Of a stretch of 64,000 bases of DNA, positions 9,801-18,878 are shown piece after piece. The notes below the pieces were generated by a model. That model made no database searches. It was not told the DNA's origin and saw only the letters and a program-made list of their open reading frames with translations. Position 1 is the first letter of the stretch; the number at the start of each line of letters is the position of its first letter. Made by a program: the position numbers and the translations under genes. The DNA is from Ostreococcus mediterraneus (lineage: Eukaryota; Chlorophyta; Mamiellophyceae; Mamiellales; Bathycoccaceae): positions 186,001-250,000 of the forward strand of contig WMKK01000017.1 of NCBI GenBank assembly GCA_012295225.1, written 5' to 3'.

Positions 9801-9877
9801 CGTCCACCGGGTCTAAGAAGGATGACAAGAAGGACAAGAAAGACAAGAAAGACGACAGTAAGGACAAGAAAAACTAA
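8561..9877 (+). CDS. ParB-like nuclease-domain protein (ParBc_2 type)
   Basis: The 438-aa product contains a bacterial-type ParB-like domain (Pfam ParBc_2 as I remember it). Seen: VRPTQVALGW, then ARKPVPYVSYRGQRYVVDHH with the His cluster DHHHTLAALELSGWDV, EIFEYDADLTEERFWGIMEG, KGWSFCWD, then FRNDVYRSLGGFARR and FEFQWGYFFW. All of these match the family order of RPTQ, VDHHH, a long Trp-containing middle and DPYRSL. The first 100 residues are Ser/Met/Arg-rich and may be a targeting peptide; the C-terminus is poly-Ser then Lys/Asp-rich. Bacterial members are short proteins of unknown role related to the ParB/Srx fold. The start at 8561 follows the palindrome cluster; starts further upstream run through repeats. 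Its role in an alga is unknown. Confidence 0.78.
9778..9804. repeat. GTC microsatellite coding poly-Ser
   Basis: Nine GTC triplets, read in frame as TCG, encode most of the Ser run near the C-terminus of the ParB-like protein. Confidence 0.9.
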
Positions 9878-10011
9878 GCCATAGCTGCGCACCGCGATCA
9901 TTCATTGTAATACTTAGGAGGTTGCTCCACCCCCCAGAATCGACGCATCCTTTTCAGTCGTTATCCACGGTGTGCGCGCCTCAGTCGTCGTCCATACTGT
10001 TTACTTTATAA

Positions 10012-10548
10012 ATGATGTGCAGCGCGCCTAGAGCGTCGTGTTCATTCACGCGCGCGTCGACGGTAAAGGCGGTTCCCAGCATTCGTCGATGTAACCGAAC
10101 GCGAGGCTTCGACGCCAGCGTCGGTGTCGTCGCAGTCGCAGCCTCTCCTGAGTCTTGTGCATCATCTGCCGGACGCACGTCGCGTCAACCAGCGCTCACA
10201 TTGGTGTCCATGTTATCGTGCGTGATGTTGTCATCGCAGCCCGCGATGGCGTTCGATGGCGACGGCGCGTCGTCATTTACCTCGCGAGGGTGCGTCGGCT
10301 GTCACGCCGTGGGCGGAAACGTCGTCGCGCCTTCAGCGACACTTTTCACGAACGACTTGACAAAGAATGGTTTGAACATGAAAGAAGACGTGAGTAATTT
10401 GATTGCACTCGGACGTGGGAAAATGCCTGGGTACGGCGAGGCGTGTGCGCCAAAGGGCGCGTGTACGTTTGGGGCTCGATTGGACGCTGATGAAATCGAC
10501 GCCTTAGCTACGTACGTTCTTGAACGCGCCGCTAACGATTGGAAGTGA
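10012..10548 (+). CDS. CYC6A: Cytochrome c6A, thylakoid lumen
   Basis: This is a lumenal c-type cytochrome of the c6A class, thought to act in thiol oxidation or redox signalling rather than in bulk transfer from cytochrome f to photosystem I. The 178-aa precursor has a Ser/Arg-rich transit part, a hydrophobic lumen signal (LTLVSMLSCVMLSSQPAMA) ending at AMA, and a mature protein starting FDGDG. The heme site is RGCVGCHAVGG, and the axial Met is in GRGKMPGYGE. The telling feature is the insertion GEACAPKGACTFGARL, which carries two cysteines; this matches the loop insertion peptide that separates c6A from ordinary c6. The start at 10012 has a second Met right after it. Confidence 0.9.
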   Translation: MMCSAPRASCSFTRASTVKAVPSIRRCNRTRGFDASVGVVAVAASPESCASSAGRTSRQPALTLVSMLSCVMLSSQPAMAFDGDGASSFTSRGCVGCHAVGGNVVAPSATLFTNDLTKNGLNMKEDVSNLIALGRGKMPGYGEACAPKGACTFGARLDADEIDALATYVLERAANDWK

Positions 10549-10664
10549 GCGCGAAGGTGAACATAGCGTAGACAATAACGTCATCTTCGTCGGCATTGAT
10601 TGATGTCGGCGCATTCTTAGCTACTAAACTAGACTAATAACTACTCTCTCGCGCGCTACTATGC

Positions 10665-11222
10665 TCACGCCGAAGATCGCGCAGCGATCGTCTCCGATGC
10701 CCTACACGCCTCACGAAGCGTCTCTACGAAGTGCAACATTTCCTCCATATCGCACGAAAAACTAACCTTTTCATCCTTGCCCGTGGTTTTATCATTCAAC
10801 AGCCAAGACATGTGAAACGCGTGTTCCTTTGCGTCGCCGTTGGTTGACGTACTCACGACGTAGTCTGCTCGGCACGCATGCGACGTTAATCGCCCAACAG
10901 TAGACGACGATGCATGTAACTTTAATGCTCGTTCGATATCTCCACGCACCGTACCGTAGGCATCGGCGATAATCTTCGCTCGCTCGCTCGACGTCCCGCA
11001 ATCTCGTTCAAGCGTTGCCTTCACGTCTCGCGCGTCGAATCCTCGTCGTGCAGCCTCGACGAATACCGCAGACACGCCAGCGACGTGTTCGAGGTTAAAT
11101 TTCATCTCATCGTCTCGCGTAGATGACGCGTCGTCGGAGACGAGCGCCGTGGAGACGTAGCGCGCAAGGTCATTGAGGGTGTTTGCATCGCACGCTTCAA
11201 GCGCTCGAACGTGCTTGCTCAC
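10665..11222 (-). CDS. COMM-domain protein (COMMD family)
   Basis: COMMD proteins assemble in the Commander complex with the CCDC22/CCDC93 pair and control endosomal recycling. The 185-aa product has a helical N-terminal half (EHVAGVSAVFVEAARRGFD, RAKIIADAYGTVRGDIERAL) and a C-terminal COMM domain: VGRLTSHACRADYVVST, FHMSWLLND, EKVSFSCDMEEMLHFVETLR. The spacing of Leu-Val strands and the Phe-x-Cys strand fit the domain. The exact paralogue cannot be assigned. No upstream exon is evident. Confidence 0.8.
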   Translation of the reverse strand: MSKHVRALEACDANTLNDLARYVSTALVSDDASSTRDDEMKFNLEHVAGVSAVFVEAARRGFDARDVKATLERDCGTSSERAKIIADAYGTVRGDIERALKLHASSSTVGRLTSHACRADYVVSTSTNGDAKEHAFHMSWLLNDKTTGKDEKVSFSCDMEEMLHFVETLREACRASETIAARSSA

Positions 11223-11456
11223 GGTGAACTGCGACGGGAACGACGGAGAGAAAGAGGTCAGTCACGCGGAGTTGGGTTAGAACGCATTCGTGCGCGCTCG
11301 CCGGCGAAATTTCAGCGTACCCCGAGTTCCATGATGCGTTCCACGGAGTCGAGTTGTGTGGACGTGTCCGAGCAACAGTTGCGCTGGTTGGTTTTGAGCC
11401 AAAGTTATGTCGCGCGAAAAGGCTATGTATGCTAGATATCTAATGCTCTAATGCGG

Positions 11457-12515
11457 CTAAATAAATGAATCGTCGTTAGCGTAGAACGTGGCGTTCCATC
11501 CGTGCTTGTGTATGCGTACAGTATGACCGAAGAGTTCGGCGGTTTTTCGCGCTCGGGGCGCTAGAGCGGCAAAATATGTCGACCGGATGAATTCATCATC
11601 CTTGGCGCACAGTATGACCTTGTTATACGCTATGGCAACAGGTGCGAGCGTAGATGTGGGGTCGGCGAGGTAGGCTGCCAAGCCGGATATGCAACCCGGC
11701 CAGTCAGTGTTGAAGACGTCGTCTAAAATTACGCAGCCGCGCGCATGCAAGCATGCTTGCGCGAGTTTCAAATCGCTCATGGTTGCCTCAGCGGTGTGCG
11801 AGCCATCAATGCTGAACATACGCACCGAACGCAAATAATCGTTGCTATCGTTTTCACTAGCAGCTTGGATGATTTCCATTGCAGACATTACCAAAGAATT
11901 CCCCTTTATCACGCGCAACCAGCTCGGGAGCTCGCCGCTTGCGTCGCGCGCACCATCCCAAAACTCCTCGTCTTCTTCCTTAATCGCCCCACAGACGCGG
12001 CAAATATTTGAGACAAATTTATTGTAATTTCCGACGCCTGATTCATCCACGTTGAACTCTTGCTGGTCGAAACAATCAATCGCTACGAGCGTTTCGCCCG
12101 CGTTTCGCAGCGCGCAGAGCGGTAAAAACGACCGCCCATGATACACACCAATCTCAACCATCGATGTTGGCGTCATCGCTAAACCAAATGTATCGCACTG
12201 TACTGCGTCCAAAGTCTCATACGCATCAATCGCCCCGAGTTCAAAGAATCCTTTCGTCTTTTTCGATTCAGCCGCCACGCGACGCAGCCGCCTGCGCTTC
12301 GCCTCGCCCTTTCGCGCACGCCATCCGTCGCTAAGCGTGTCGCCGTCCCGTGCGAATCTCGACATGATCGCTTCTTCGTCGCTCGCCTTTTTCTTCGCCG
12401 CCGCGTCGCGCATGCGCGCGCTATCCGCGTGCACGCGAAGCGGCGCTCGGCGATGCGGCGCACTTTTGTGGCCCATCTTCACCGACGACCGGCGCCACGC
12501 GCCGCATCGCGCGAG
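11457..12515 (-). CDS. Class I SAM-dependent methyltransferase (Methyltransf_24 type)
   Basis: The Rossmann-type fold is visible: TSMVEIGVYHGRSFLPLCAL (motif I, cofactor loop), GETLVAIDCFDQQEFN (motif II acid), LRVIKGNSL, VRMFSIDGSHTAEATMSDLK (the DGxH signature of this subgroup) and GCVILDDVFNTDWPGCISGL. These match methyltransferases that often act on sugars or small molecules in bacteria; the substrate is unknown. The N-terminus is Arg/Ala-rich and could be a targeting peptide. The frame is open to 12641, but the Met at 12515 (MLARCGAWRR) gives a compact leader; 12476 is also possible. It diverges from the PUB gene, with start codons about 150 bp apart. Confidence 0.82.
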   Translation of the reverse strand, partial: LARCGAWRRSSVKMGHKSAPHRRAPLRVHADSARMRDAAAKKKASDEEAIMSRFARDGDTLSDGWRARKGEAKRRRLRRVAAESKKTKGFFELGAIDAYETLDAVQCDTFGLAMTPTSMVEIGVYHGRSFLPLCALRNAGETLVAIDCFDQQEFNVDESGVGNYNKFVSNICRVCGAIKEEDEEFWDGARDASGELPSWLRVIKGNSLVMSAMEIIQAASENDSNDYLRSVRMFSIDGSHTAEATMSDLKLAQACLHARGCVILDDVFNTDWPGCISGLAAYLADPTSTLAPVAIAYNKVILCAKDDEFIRSTYFAALAPRARKTAELFGHTVRIHKHGWNATFYANDDSFI

Positions 12516-12666
12516 CATGCGACGCGCAAACGTGCGCCGGTCGTCGATGAATGCGCGTCGTTCGCGACGTTCGCGACGTTCGCGACGAAGCGTCGTCGAA
12601 CAGTGCCGGGGGTCGAACACAAGATGTGCTCGGCACCTCACACTCGCACACGCCCCGCGTCGCGCG

Positions 12667-13221
12667 ATGGGCTACGCCGGCTACGCCCCGGGGCACACCG
12701 TGGTGGAAAAGACACCCATCGAACGCGCGTTGCATCGCGTCTCGTCCGAAGACGCGCATGATTTGCTCGAGAAACTGACGCGCAACGTCGCACGGGCCCC
12801 AGGAGATCCAAAGTTTCGCCGCTTGAAAGCGTCGAATGCGACGATCGCAGCCAAGGTGTTCGGGAACCAAGAGGTGCTCGATTGCTTGCTCGTGCTTGGA
12901 TGGGTGCGTGAGGACGTTGATGGGGAGGACGGGTTGTCGTTGCCGAGCGAAGTGCCGGGGAACATGGCGCACGTGCGCGCCATAGACGCGGCGCGGATAG
13001 CGTTGCGACGACGACAAGAGGAGGATTTGCGCGCGAGAATTCGCGCGCGAGCGTTAGATTCTGATCCTGAGCGTGCGGCATTGCGCGCGGCGTACGAAGC
13101 GGATAAGGCGGAGAGAAAAGCGGCGGAGCCGGTGACGCAAGGTTCGGTAGCGACGCAGCGCGGACCAGGAACAATGAAAACCGCGAAAGATGTCGGTGCG
13201 AGCGGTAGCTCGGGTTGCTGA
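12667..13221 (+). CDS. PUB-domain protein
   Basis: The PUB domain binds the C-terminal tail of the AAA ATPase p97/CDC48 in ubiquitin-dependent degradation. Seen in the 184-aa product: LLEKLTRNVARAPGDPKFRR, ASNATIAAKVFGNQEVLDCL and LVLGWVRE, then LSLPSEVPGNM, which is the complete PUB fold (about residues 25-105). The rest is a charged helix (RRRQEEDLRARIRARALD) and a Thr/Gly tail. No UBA or UBX domain is seen, so the protein is a minimal p97 adaptor. I chose the start MGYAGYAPGHTVVEKTPIER; the frame before it is Arg-rich noise. Confidence 0.85.
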   Translation: MGYAGYAPGHTVVEKTPIERALHRVSSEDAHDLLEKLTRNVARAPGDPKFRRLKASNATIAAKVFGNQEVLDCLLVLGWVREDVDGEDGLSLPSEVPGNMAHVRAIDAARIALRRRQEEDLRARIRARALDSDPERAALRAAYEADKAERKAAEPVTQGSVATQRGPGTMKTAKDVGASGSSGC

Positions 13222-13762
13222 GGTTAATGCCGCGTCAAAGGAGCAATGTTCGTGTTCGATTGTACGCGCGCGTGAGATTTATGACGACACAGACGGTGAA
13301 TATACCGTCACATCTATCGTTATTTTCTGCGCGCGGATGCGAACATTTTCTTTGATATGTCTTCCAAGCGCAAAGAAGGATTTTGAATAAAAATCCGTGC
13401 GCACTGACGAACGTTCAATGTCACACGCGTGCTCGCCATTTTAGTAGAGTACGCGTGCGTAGTCGTGACACCGCAGTGGACAATCGCCGTTGAGCGAGCC
13501 ACCGCGGTCGATGCAACTGAGCGTCACCGCCCCAGCCTCCCAGTAGTAGTTTCTTGATTTGACTCACCGCGACCTACTCGGTCGTTATATTCTTACATCA
13601 CACGATTTCTTATATGTTGTAATTTACACGTTCACATTCATTCATTCATTCATTCAAGTGTTCGTAGATGATGAAACGAATTACGCGTCGACACGAGACT
13701 CACCTTGGCGTTGGCAAAAAGTTTCGCGCACCGCACAGCGAAGCGCGGACGAGAACACAAAC
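13222..13762. other. Intergenic, YHM2-like promoter
   Basis: No gene is supported. It contains an ATTC microsatellite (13635-13656) and AT-richer stretches about 120 bp before the carrier start codon. Confidence 0.5.
13635..13656. repeat. ATTC tetranucleotide repeat
   Basis: About five tandem copies of ATTC lie in the presumed promoter or 5' leader of the mitochondrial carrier gene. Confidence 0.85.
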
Positions 13763-14620
13763 ATGCCCATCATCGACGTCGCCATCGGGCCGCTCATTCA
13801 AATGGCCGAAGCTGCATCGCTCGGCATGCCGTTTGAGGTGTGGAAAACCCGAATGGGTCGTCAGCGCACCGAAAGCACGACGCAGGCATTCGCCAACATT
13901 TACAAAGATGGCGGCGTCAAGGCGTTCTGGCGCGGTACGCAGGCGAAGATGTTCGAGTCCGCGACGAAGGGTGCGATATTGATGTACGCCAAGGAAGGCA
14001 TTAATGATTCATTGCTCGCGGCTGGATGGCAACCGGGAATGGCGGGCGTGATGGCGGGCGCGGGCGGCGGCATCGCGCAGGTCTCCGTTATGGGACCGTG
14101 CACGTACTTGGTGACGGGTGCGGTAAATGATCCGGGCAAGAGCATGGCGGAGAGAATCCGAACAACGTATGCCAGAGGTGGCGTAGCTGGGTTCTACCCT
14201 GGTGGGGTGGCGATTGCGTTTAGACAGGCGACAAACTGGGCGTCGCGTCAGGGGTTTACAGAGGTTGTACGCGCGCAAGCTAAACGCACGTTGCACGGTG
14301 ATGAGAATGCGAAATTGAGCAAGTGGGAAGAAGTTGGGTGTGGCATTACTGGTGGAACGTTGGCGAGCTGGAATCACCCGTTCGAGGTGGCGAGAATCGA
14401 AGCACAGAGCCGAGGGAACGCTGGGCAGCCAGTTGGGAACATGGTCAGCGTGATGCGTGACATTGTCCGCGAAGGCGGCGTCGGAGGATTGTTCCGAGGG
14501 ATCATTCCTCGCATCGGACTTGGCATTTGGCAAACGTTGTTTATGGTGACAGGGGCGAAGATGGTTAAAGAAACGCTCAAAGAACAGGGATTGATTTCAG
14601 ACGTTAAAGGTGGACATTAA
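13763..14620 (+). CDS. Mitochondrial carrier, YHM2-like (citrate/oxoglutarate)
   Basis: An inner-membrane solute carrier of 285 aa with three repeats. The sequence follows yeast Yhm2 closely: ASLGMPFEVWKTRMGRQRTE (first repeat, PxD/ExxK), FWRGTQAKMFESATKGAILM, GFYPGGVAIAFRQATNWASR, GCGITGGTLASWNHPFEVAR (third repeat, with NHPFEV in place of PxD), and RGIIPRIGLGIWQTLFM. Yhm2 exchanges citrate for oxoglutarate, and the shared RQxTNWxSR and PRIGLGIWQT blocks argue for the same subgroup. The longer frame to 13559 is not needed; MPIIDVAIGP fits the family start. Confidence 0.88.
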   Translation: MPIIDVAIGPLIQMAEAASLGMPFEVWKTRMGRQRTESTTQAFANIYKDGGVKAFWRGTQAKMFESATKGAILMYAKEGINDSLLAAGWQPGMAGVMAGAGGGIAQVSVMGPCTYLVTGAVNDPGKSMAERIRTTYARGGVAGFYPGGVAIAFRQATNWASRQGFTEVVRAQAKRTLHGDENAKLSKWEEVGCGITGGTLASWNHPFEVARIEAQSRGNAGQPVGNMVSVMRDIVREGGVGGLFRGIIPRIGLGIWQTLFMVTGAKMVKETLKEQGLISDVKGGH

Positions 14621-14832
14621 CTAGGCGCCGCCGACGTTCGTTGTCAAACAAAGGTGTCGGTGACGATACCATTGACGACGACGACACATAGACGATATCG
14701 TTGATACTCAATTAAGTGAAACAAATGGCAATGTCATATGCACACAAATACGTATATTGATCACACTAACAATCCACCGCATCATAAACGCGCGAGTTTC
14801 CAACTACCTCCTCATAATACGGAGCGGGGCCC

Positions 14833-16107
14833 ATGATATCCTTCGTACGGCGCGCGATCGCGCGCCTAAACGACCCACGCGATCGTCAAGCGATTGTATT
14901 CGTCGCTTCATGTTTGCTCCTCGCCGACTTTGCGTTATCGTCGCTCATCGTCGCTAAAGTCCCGTACACTGAAATCGACTGGACAGCGTACATGGAGGAA
15001 GTGCACGGATACATAAGCGGCGAACGAAACTATGAAAACCTCGGCGGAGGTACTGGTCCACTCGTGTATCCTGCTGGCTTCGTTTACGTGTACAGTGCTC
15101 TATACTGGCTCGTCGGCGGATTGGTTCGAGGCACGAGCGCCGCTGGCATCGGTGTCGCGCAACGCGTCTTTGTTTTAGTCTACATCGCGAATCAAGCAGC
15201 AGTATTCGCCGTTTATGCCGCGTGTGAAGTCATCCCACCTTGGGTATTCGCAGTACTCTGCGCGTCGAAGCGCATGCATAGTGTGTTTGTTCTCCGGATG
15301 TTTAACGACGGCGTGGCGATGGCGTTGGCGTATTGCGCCGTGGCATTGTATCAACGTCGGAGGTGGACTTTAGGGTCGATTGTGCTCTCACTTGGGATCA
15401 GCGTGAAGATGAATGTACTATTAATGATGCCTGGACTATTGGTGCTGCTCGTCGGTGGCACAAGTGTAGGGAAATCGATGCAAGCGCTTGGCGCGCTCGT
15501 GGTGACGCAAATTGTGTTGGGCGCTCCTTTTCTACTGACGTATCCTAAAGAGTACGTAAGCCGTGCATTCGAGCTCGGGCGTGTATTTTCTCATAAATGG
15601 ACTGTGAACTTTAAGTTTGTCCCAGAAGATGTGTTCGTGTCGGGAGCATTCGCAAAGTACCTTTTGCTTGGGCACCTCTTTGTGTTGCTCGCATTGGCAC
15701 ATCAGAAGTGGTGCAGGCACTACGGAGGTTTTTTCTTCGCTTTCGTGCGTAACTTCTTCAAGCGCGCTTTAAGTGGTAACTTGGATGGCGTACAAGACAC
15801 CTACACCCCCGCTCATGTGGCATTGGTGTTGTTCGAGAGCAACTTTGTTGGCATCGTGTTTGCTCGGTCGTTGCACTATCAATTTTACTCGTGGTACTAT
15901 CACACTCTCCCTTTGTTGCTTTGGTCGGCGAATCGAGTGCCAGTGGTCGCTAAGTTGGCAATATTGGTCATCATAGAGTGGTGCTGGAACGTCTATCCGT
16001 CAACACCGACGTCGAGTGGAATTTTCGTCGCCGTACACCTTGTCGCTTTGGTGTTCGTGTGCGCGGGATACGCCGATAAACAAGCGTCAAAAAAGAAATC
16101 GTCTTGA
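14833..16107 (+). CDS. ALG3: Dol-P-Man alpha-1,3-mannosyltransferase ALG3
   Basis: This ER enzyme adds the sixth mannose, moving from dolichol-phosphate-mannose to Man5GlcNAc2-PP-dolichol on the lumenal side during N-glycan assembly. The 424-aa multi-pass protein shows the family blocks: YTEIDWTAYMEEV (first lumenal loop with the acidic pair), GGTGPLVYPAGFVYVYS, SKRMHSVFVLRMFNDG, LGISVKMNVLLMMPGLL, SHKWTVNFKFVPEDVF and SLHYQFYSWYYHTLP. About ten hydrophobic segments are visible. The C-terminal ADKQASKKKSS provides a KKxx-like lysine cluster, though not at the exact terminus. Confidence 0.95.
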   Translation: MISFVRRAIARLNDPRDRQAIVFVASCLLLADFALSSLIVAKVPYTEIDWTAYMEEVHGYISGERNYENLGGGTGPLVYPAGFVYVYSALYWLVGGLVRGTSAAGIGVAQRVFVLVYIANQAAVFAVYAACEVIPPWVFAVLCASKRMHSVFVLRMFNDGVAMALAYCAVALYQRRRWTLGSIVLSLGISVKMNVLLMMPGLLVLLVGGTSVGKSMQALGALVVTQIVLGAPFLLTYPKEYVSRAFELGRVFSHKWTVNFKFVPEDVFVSGAFAKYLLLGHLFVLLALAHQKWCRHYGGFFFAFVRNFFKRALSGNLDGVQDTYTPAHVALVLFESNFVGIVFARSLHYQFYSWYYHTLPLLLWSANRVPVVAKLAILVIIEWCWNVYPSTPTSSGIFVAVHLVALVFVCAGYADKQASKKKSS

Positions 16108-16150
16108 TATATTAGTAGTACATGATATTGTAATAGCGAAACAACAGAAT

Positions 16151-17119
16151 TTAGATTTGAATGCCGAAGAATCGATCCCAAAAATTCGCCGTACGCGTGA
16201 CGTAAAAGCTTCGGCCAGAAGGCGAAGATACCGGTCCTTCGTATTGGACAGCGCCATCCACGTCATCACCGAAGCCATTCTTAGCCGCCGCAGCTACTCG
16301 ATCGTCATCATAGTCCTCAGCAATCCCAGCCTCGCGTAATTTATCTTGAAGTTCTTTTCTTCTCGCCTCCATGGTGCGAACCAAGTCGCCCAACGCGCGC
16401 GTGCGTTGTCTGTCAATCTGTCGAAGTTGATGTACCGCTTCAGCTTGTTGTTGCGCTTGCTCGAGCACCTGACGCGTTTGATCGATCAATTTCTCTTGTT
16501 CAGGGTCATTGAATTCTTTTAGCTCCAAGTGAATCGACACCGGGCGCTCACCGATCAAGTCAAATTCGTTTTCGCGCTGTTGGAGCAAGCGACGCAACGA
16601 CGCGAGCTCGCCATCTTTCTCCGCGTGCTGCCCTTGTAAATCCATCATCTTCTGCGTCAGCTCTCTCACGCGCGTCATGAGCACTTCATTTTGATACTCC
16701 ACGCTTCCCGCTAAAGGCCCACCCGTTTGTTCGGCAAGCTGTCCTTGCAACGCGGCTTTACGCACGGCGCTTAGACTCTTCGCCGTCTCGCGTAAAATAT
16801 TCTCTGTCACCTCACGCTTCAATCGCTCACGAACCAACGTCGCTTGCGTCTCAAACAAACGCTTCTCACTCGTTTCTAACTTATCATCCGTAGGCATATC
16901 CTCATACCTCACCTTCGTCGTCGTCGCCAACTCTCGCGCCGACGCTCGACGATCGCCCTCCCCCGCCCCGCTCGTCGCGCGCGCCGAATCCACCATCCAT
17001 CCTCCTCCCCCGCGTTCACTCGCGTCACCACCAACCGTCGTCGTGATCACCTTGCTCGTCCTCGTCGTCTTCGTATACGTCGTCGACGGTCCATCGTCGG
17101 AATCACCACCCTTGCCCAT
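16151..17119 (-). CDS. Coiled-coil protein, unknown function
   Basis: The 322-aa protein has no family I recognise. The N-terminal 70 residues are Thr/Ser/Gly-rich (TYTKTTRTSKVITTTVGG). Residues about 75-260 form a long helical coiled coil: EKRLFETQATLVRERLKREV, SLSAVRKAALQGQLAEQTGG, MTRVRELTQKMMDLQGQHAE, LASLRRLLQQRENEFDLIGE, TRQVLEQAQQQAEAVHQLRQ. The last 40 residues include SGRSFYVTRTANFWDRFF, an aromatic C-terminus that may be a docking motif. The composition is normal and there are no stops, so it is a real gene. It diverges from the alcohol dehydrogenase. Confidence 0.8.
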   Translation of the reverse strand: MGKGGDSDDGPSTTYTKTTRTSKVITTTVGGDASERGGGGWMVDSARATSGAGEGDRRASARELATTTKVRYEDMPTDDKLETSEKRLFETQATLVRERLKREVTENILRETAKSLSAVRKAALQGQLAEQTGGPLAGSVEYQNEVLMTRVRELTQKMMDLQGQHAEKDGELASLRRLLQQRENEFDLIGERPVSIHLELKEFNDPEQEKLIDQTRQVLEQAQQQAEAVHQLRQIDRQRTRALGDLVRTMEARRKELQDKLREAGIAEDYDDDRVAAAAKNGFGDDVDGAVQYEGPVSSPSGRSFYVTRTANFWDRFFGIQI

Positions 17120-17477
17120 CGTTGCGATTGCGAATTGGTGTTGTGAGTCGCTCAGCTCAAATCAACCTCGTGAACCTCGTGAACGAATCGTCGTCGGTCG
17201 TCGTCGCCAACGCGCGCCTACCCCGTCGCGCACTGTATGTATGTATATATGTGTATATGTATCGCGTACGCGTGCGCGCGTCTGTGTCGCGTCGCGGTCG
17301 CGCGTCGCGCACCCCTCGCGCGCGCGTCGTGATAATCCCCAATGAGATCAAAACGGACCACGTACGCCGAATGTCCGAATTGACTCGTGACGTCGGCACG
17401 CCGGTCGCCGCATCGGGCACGTGAACGTGCACGGCGTCGGCATTACGAGCCTCGACCGTCGACCGTCGATCGTCACC
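17120..17477. promoter_or_regulatory. Divergent promoter with TA-rich microsatellite
   Basis: This lies between the coiled-coil gene (minus) and the alcohol dehydrogenase (plus). A TGTATG/TATATG run at 17234-17262 stands out from the GC-rich surroundings. A TCGACCGTCGACCGTCGA run lies about 10 bp before the ATG at 17478. Confidence 0.5.
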
Positions 17478-18809
17478 ATGCCTGTTGCGATCAAAGCCTA
17501 CGGTACGTGTTGATCTCGTCGTTCCCGTGCGTGGTCGTGGTCGTGGTCGTCGTAGTCGTGGTCGGGGGTGTTGAGTGTTATAGTGGAAAGCTTCGACATG
17601 CGTCTTTTCGAGATGTTCGAGATGCGACGTTGGGTCGCGCGGCGCGGCGTATGGATGGTTCATGGCGTTCGTACGCGCGCATGCGATGATGGGCGTTGGT
17701 GTGTTTGGTGTCGTAGTCGCGTTGACTGACCGGGTTGTGATTTTGTGTCGTGGTTTGATCGCGTAGCGGCGCACAGCGCGTCTTTGGATGACTTTAAGCA
17801 CATTGACGCCGAGCGTCACGACGTCGGGGATGACGACGTTGCGTTCGATATCTCGTTTTGTGGATTGTGCCACACCGATATTCATTTTGTGGAGAATGAT
17901 CTTGGGAACACGATGTATCCTTTGACGCCTGGGCACGAGTTGATTGGTACGGTGACGAGCGTCGGAAAAAATGTCACTAAATTTAGCGTCGGGGATAAAA
18001 TCGGCGTCGGGTGCATGGTCGACTCGTGCAAGAGCTGCAAGTTTTGCGCACAAGACGAGGAGCAATATTGCGCGACTGGAAGCACGTTTACGTACGGTGG
18101 CGTGACGCAGTATGGTCGCGCCGGTCCGAATGGGAAGCCCACGATTGGTGGGTACTCGAACAAGATGGTGGTGAATGAAAATTTCGCCATCAAGGTGCCG
18201 GCGGAGGCGCCGCTCGACAAGAGCGCGCCCCTCTTGTGCGCGGGTATTACCATGTACGACCCGCTCAAGGCGTTCGATTGCAAGCCTGGCATGCGAGTTG
18301 GTATCGCCGGCGTTGGTGGTCTCGGGCAAATGGGCATTAAGATTGCCGCCGCCATGGGCGCGACAGTCATTGCCATTTCTCGCTCGCCGGACAAGGAGGC
18401 TGACGCGAAAGCCATCGGTGCGCATGAATTCTTGGTAAGCACTGATGAAAACGCCATGAAGGCTGCGGCTGGATCAATGGACTTGATTTTGGATACAATT
18501 TCGGCGTGCCATGATGCTGAGATGTACTCTGACTTGCTCGCAACCAAGGGAACGTTGGTGATGATCGGCTTGCAGATGGCTCCCGTGGCGTCGTCGTGCG
18601 CCAAGTTTCTCTTCAAGCGCATTTCCATTACTGGTTCTCTCATCGGTGGCATTAAGAACACTCAAGAAATGATGGATTTCTGCGTTTCAAACAACATTTA
18701 CCCGGATATTGAGGTCATCAAGACGGACAAGATTAGCGAGTGCATGCACAAGCTGAAGGATGGCAACGACCGCATTGTTCGCTACGTTCTCGATTGCTCA
18801 TCGATTTAG
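17478..18809 (+). CDS. Zinc-dependent alcohol dehydrogenase, cinnamyl-type; two exons
   Basis: Medium-chain NADP-type dehydrogenase of 355 aa. Exons are 17478-17502 and 17767-18809. Exon 1 encodes MPVAIKAY; the intron starts GTACGT and has CTGAC at 17726-17730 before the acceptor at 17766, and splicing gives the typical MPVAIKAYAAHSASLDDF. Catalytic zinc ligands: Cys in FCGLCHTDIH and GHE in LTPGHELIGT. The structural zinc loop is present as CMVDSCKSCKFCAQDEEQYC. The cofactor loop is GIAGVGGLGQMGIKIA. These are marks of the cinnamyl alcohol dehydrogenase/YjgB-like group; since the alga makes no lignin, the substrate is probably a general aldehyde. A single-exon reading from 17745 would lack the normal N-terminus. 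Confidence 0.92.
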
Positions 18810-18878
18810 ATTTGTGCGATAAATGTCTGTTTTAATTTTACTAAAAGTTTAAGTGCTTTGCTACAACCTCTACTGTTA

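Noticed and set aside
10155-10397. Alternative frame inside the cytochrome c6A gene
   Set aside because: Overlaps the certain CDS; Arg-rich shadow composition.
17157-18425. Long minus-strand open frame (422 codons) across the alcohol dehydrogenase
   Set aside because: It is the antisense shadow of a clear gene; composition is His/Arg/Thr-rich and no domain is seen.
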